From positions 17,546,001 to 17,610,000 of the forward strand of contig CM038915.1 in NCBI GenBank assembly GCA_021904315.1: a DNA stretch of 64,000 nucleotides, written 5' to 3'. The position numbers and the translations under genes were made by a program. Source of the DNA: Sphagnum magellanicum. Its lineage: Eukaryota > Streptophyta > Sphagnopsida > Sphagnales > Sphagnaceae. The notes beneath the pieces were generated by a model, which was not told where the DNA came from, ran no database searches, and worked only from the letters and a program-made list of their open reading frames with translations. The stretch's first letter is position 1; every line of letters begins with the position of its first letter. Shown here piece by piece: positions 63,341-64,000 of this stretch.

Positions 63341-64000
63341 AAAAAAAGCAATGAATTCATGTAAAAGGTTGATAAATTAGAAATAAGAAAATAATCTCTA
63401 AATTTTTTACATGTGGCACACCTATGTAAATGAAAAGAATAAACTTCTTTGGACTTCCACAACCACTTTGCAAACTAAACCGCAATAAAAAAGGAAACAC
63501 TCACACTTCCCCCCCCCCCCACCTTCCAAAAGCAAAAAATCCTCAGCCTTTGGGGTGCGTGCTACATCTCCTCATTGGCCATCATTTTTTCCTAAAACTA
63601 ATACCAAAGACATTGGAGTAGAATTGCCCATCATTGAAGATGTACCTATAATTGAATATTTTCCTATCATTTCTTCATTCCTTAATCAAATTGAGTGATT
63701 TTTGTGTCATTGGATGCACAAACTTGAAGGCTACATATGTTCTTCAAGCATTAGAAGTGAAGGAACAATTCAAAAAATTATAGGTAGAGGATGAGTGATA
63801 AACCAAACACCCATATCTTCCCCATTTCTTTACCAAATTGAGCAATTTTTGCACCATTGGAAGCACTAGGTGGAGGGCTACAATTATTTTTTTAGCTTTA
63901 GAAGGAGAAGAATAATGTGTGAGGATCCAACCTCCTCTGAGTTCTTATAGGTTCGTTCATTGGCCGATCTACCTTAATTGGGGTACATAGTTTATTCCAA
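63341..64000. other. Flank with a diverged direct repeat
   Basis: A C run lies at 63509-63520. The segment 63669-63769 (ATTTCTTCATTCC, CAAATTGAGTGATTTTTG, GGCTACA, TTAGAAG) aligns with 63822-63915 (ATTTCTTTACC, AAATTGAGCAATTTTTG, GGCTACA, TTAGAAG), a ~150 bp period. No gene is recognised. Confidence 0.45.

Overview
This is AT-rich (by eye clearly under 40% G+C), repeat-laden nuclear DNA of a land plant. The signs are an intron-rich leucine-rich-repeat receptor kinase of plant type, telo-box promoter motifs, plant-type LINE, Ty1/copia and Ty3/gypsy remnants, and CACTA, PIF/Harbinger and helicase-bearing DNA transposon remnants. The species is not fixed by the sequence. The loose gene spacing and old, many-layered transposon content suit a large genome such as a gymnosperm, fern or bryophyte, but that is inference.

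Layout. 1-2 kb: a degraded CACTA-like element. 2.1-8.5 kb: a heavily decayed LINE with a small MITE beside its 3' part. 10.1-10.8 kb: a PIF/Harbinger transposase remnant. 11-15 kb: AT-rich DNA with diverged repeats. 15.2-17.1 kb: a complete small gene of four exons (104 aa) with a telo-box promoter, probably a mitochondrial ribosomal protein of the mL59/mL64 type. 19.0-22.7 kb: a truncated copy of a CACTA-type element, into which a 133 bp CACTA MITE later inserted. 23-30 kb: old repeats without a recognisable gene. 30.2-31.8 kb: a Ty3/gypsy remnant. 32.4-34.3 kb: a remnant with a PIF1-type helicase followed by a Ulp1-like protease. 34.4-34.8 kb: a 79 bp minisatellite. 37.1-45.3 kb: an 18-exon LRR receptor kinase gene (849 aa), open throughout but with one non-canonical splice donor. 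48.0 kb: a second copy of the 8.5 kb MITE. 50.2-51.3 kb: a KDM3/JMJ25-like histone demethylase pseudogene. 51.6-53.3 kb: a Ty1/copia gag-protease remnant on the minus strand. 53.7-57.5 kb: the full-length relative of the 19 kb CACTA-type element, with both ends and a 3 bp target duplication. 57.7 kb: a hairpin-rich LTR-like insertion. 58.5-60.9 kb: another complete-ended CACTA element. 62.8-63.3 kb: a Ty1/copia reverse transcriptase fragment.

Only two host genes look intact or nearly so: the mL59-like gene and the receptor kinase. They are unrelated neighbours, not a pathway. I see no CRISPR array, tRNA, rRNA or bacterial-style operon, and no convincing new gene system. The most informative signals are the AT-AG intron in the receptor kinase, the duplicated CACTA locus with a dated MITE insertion and empty site, a ~190 bp tandem module shared by several elements, and a run of perfect hairpins at 57.7-58.0 kb.
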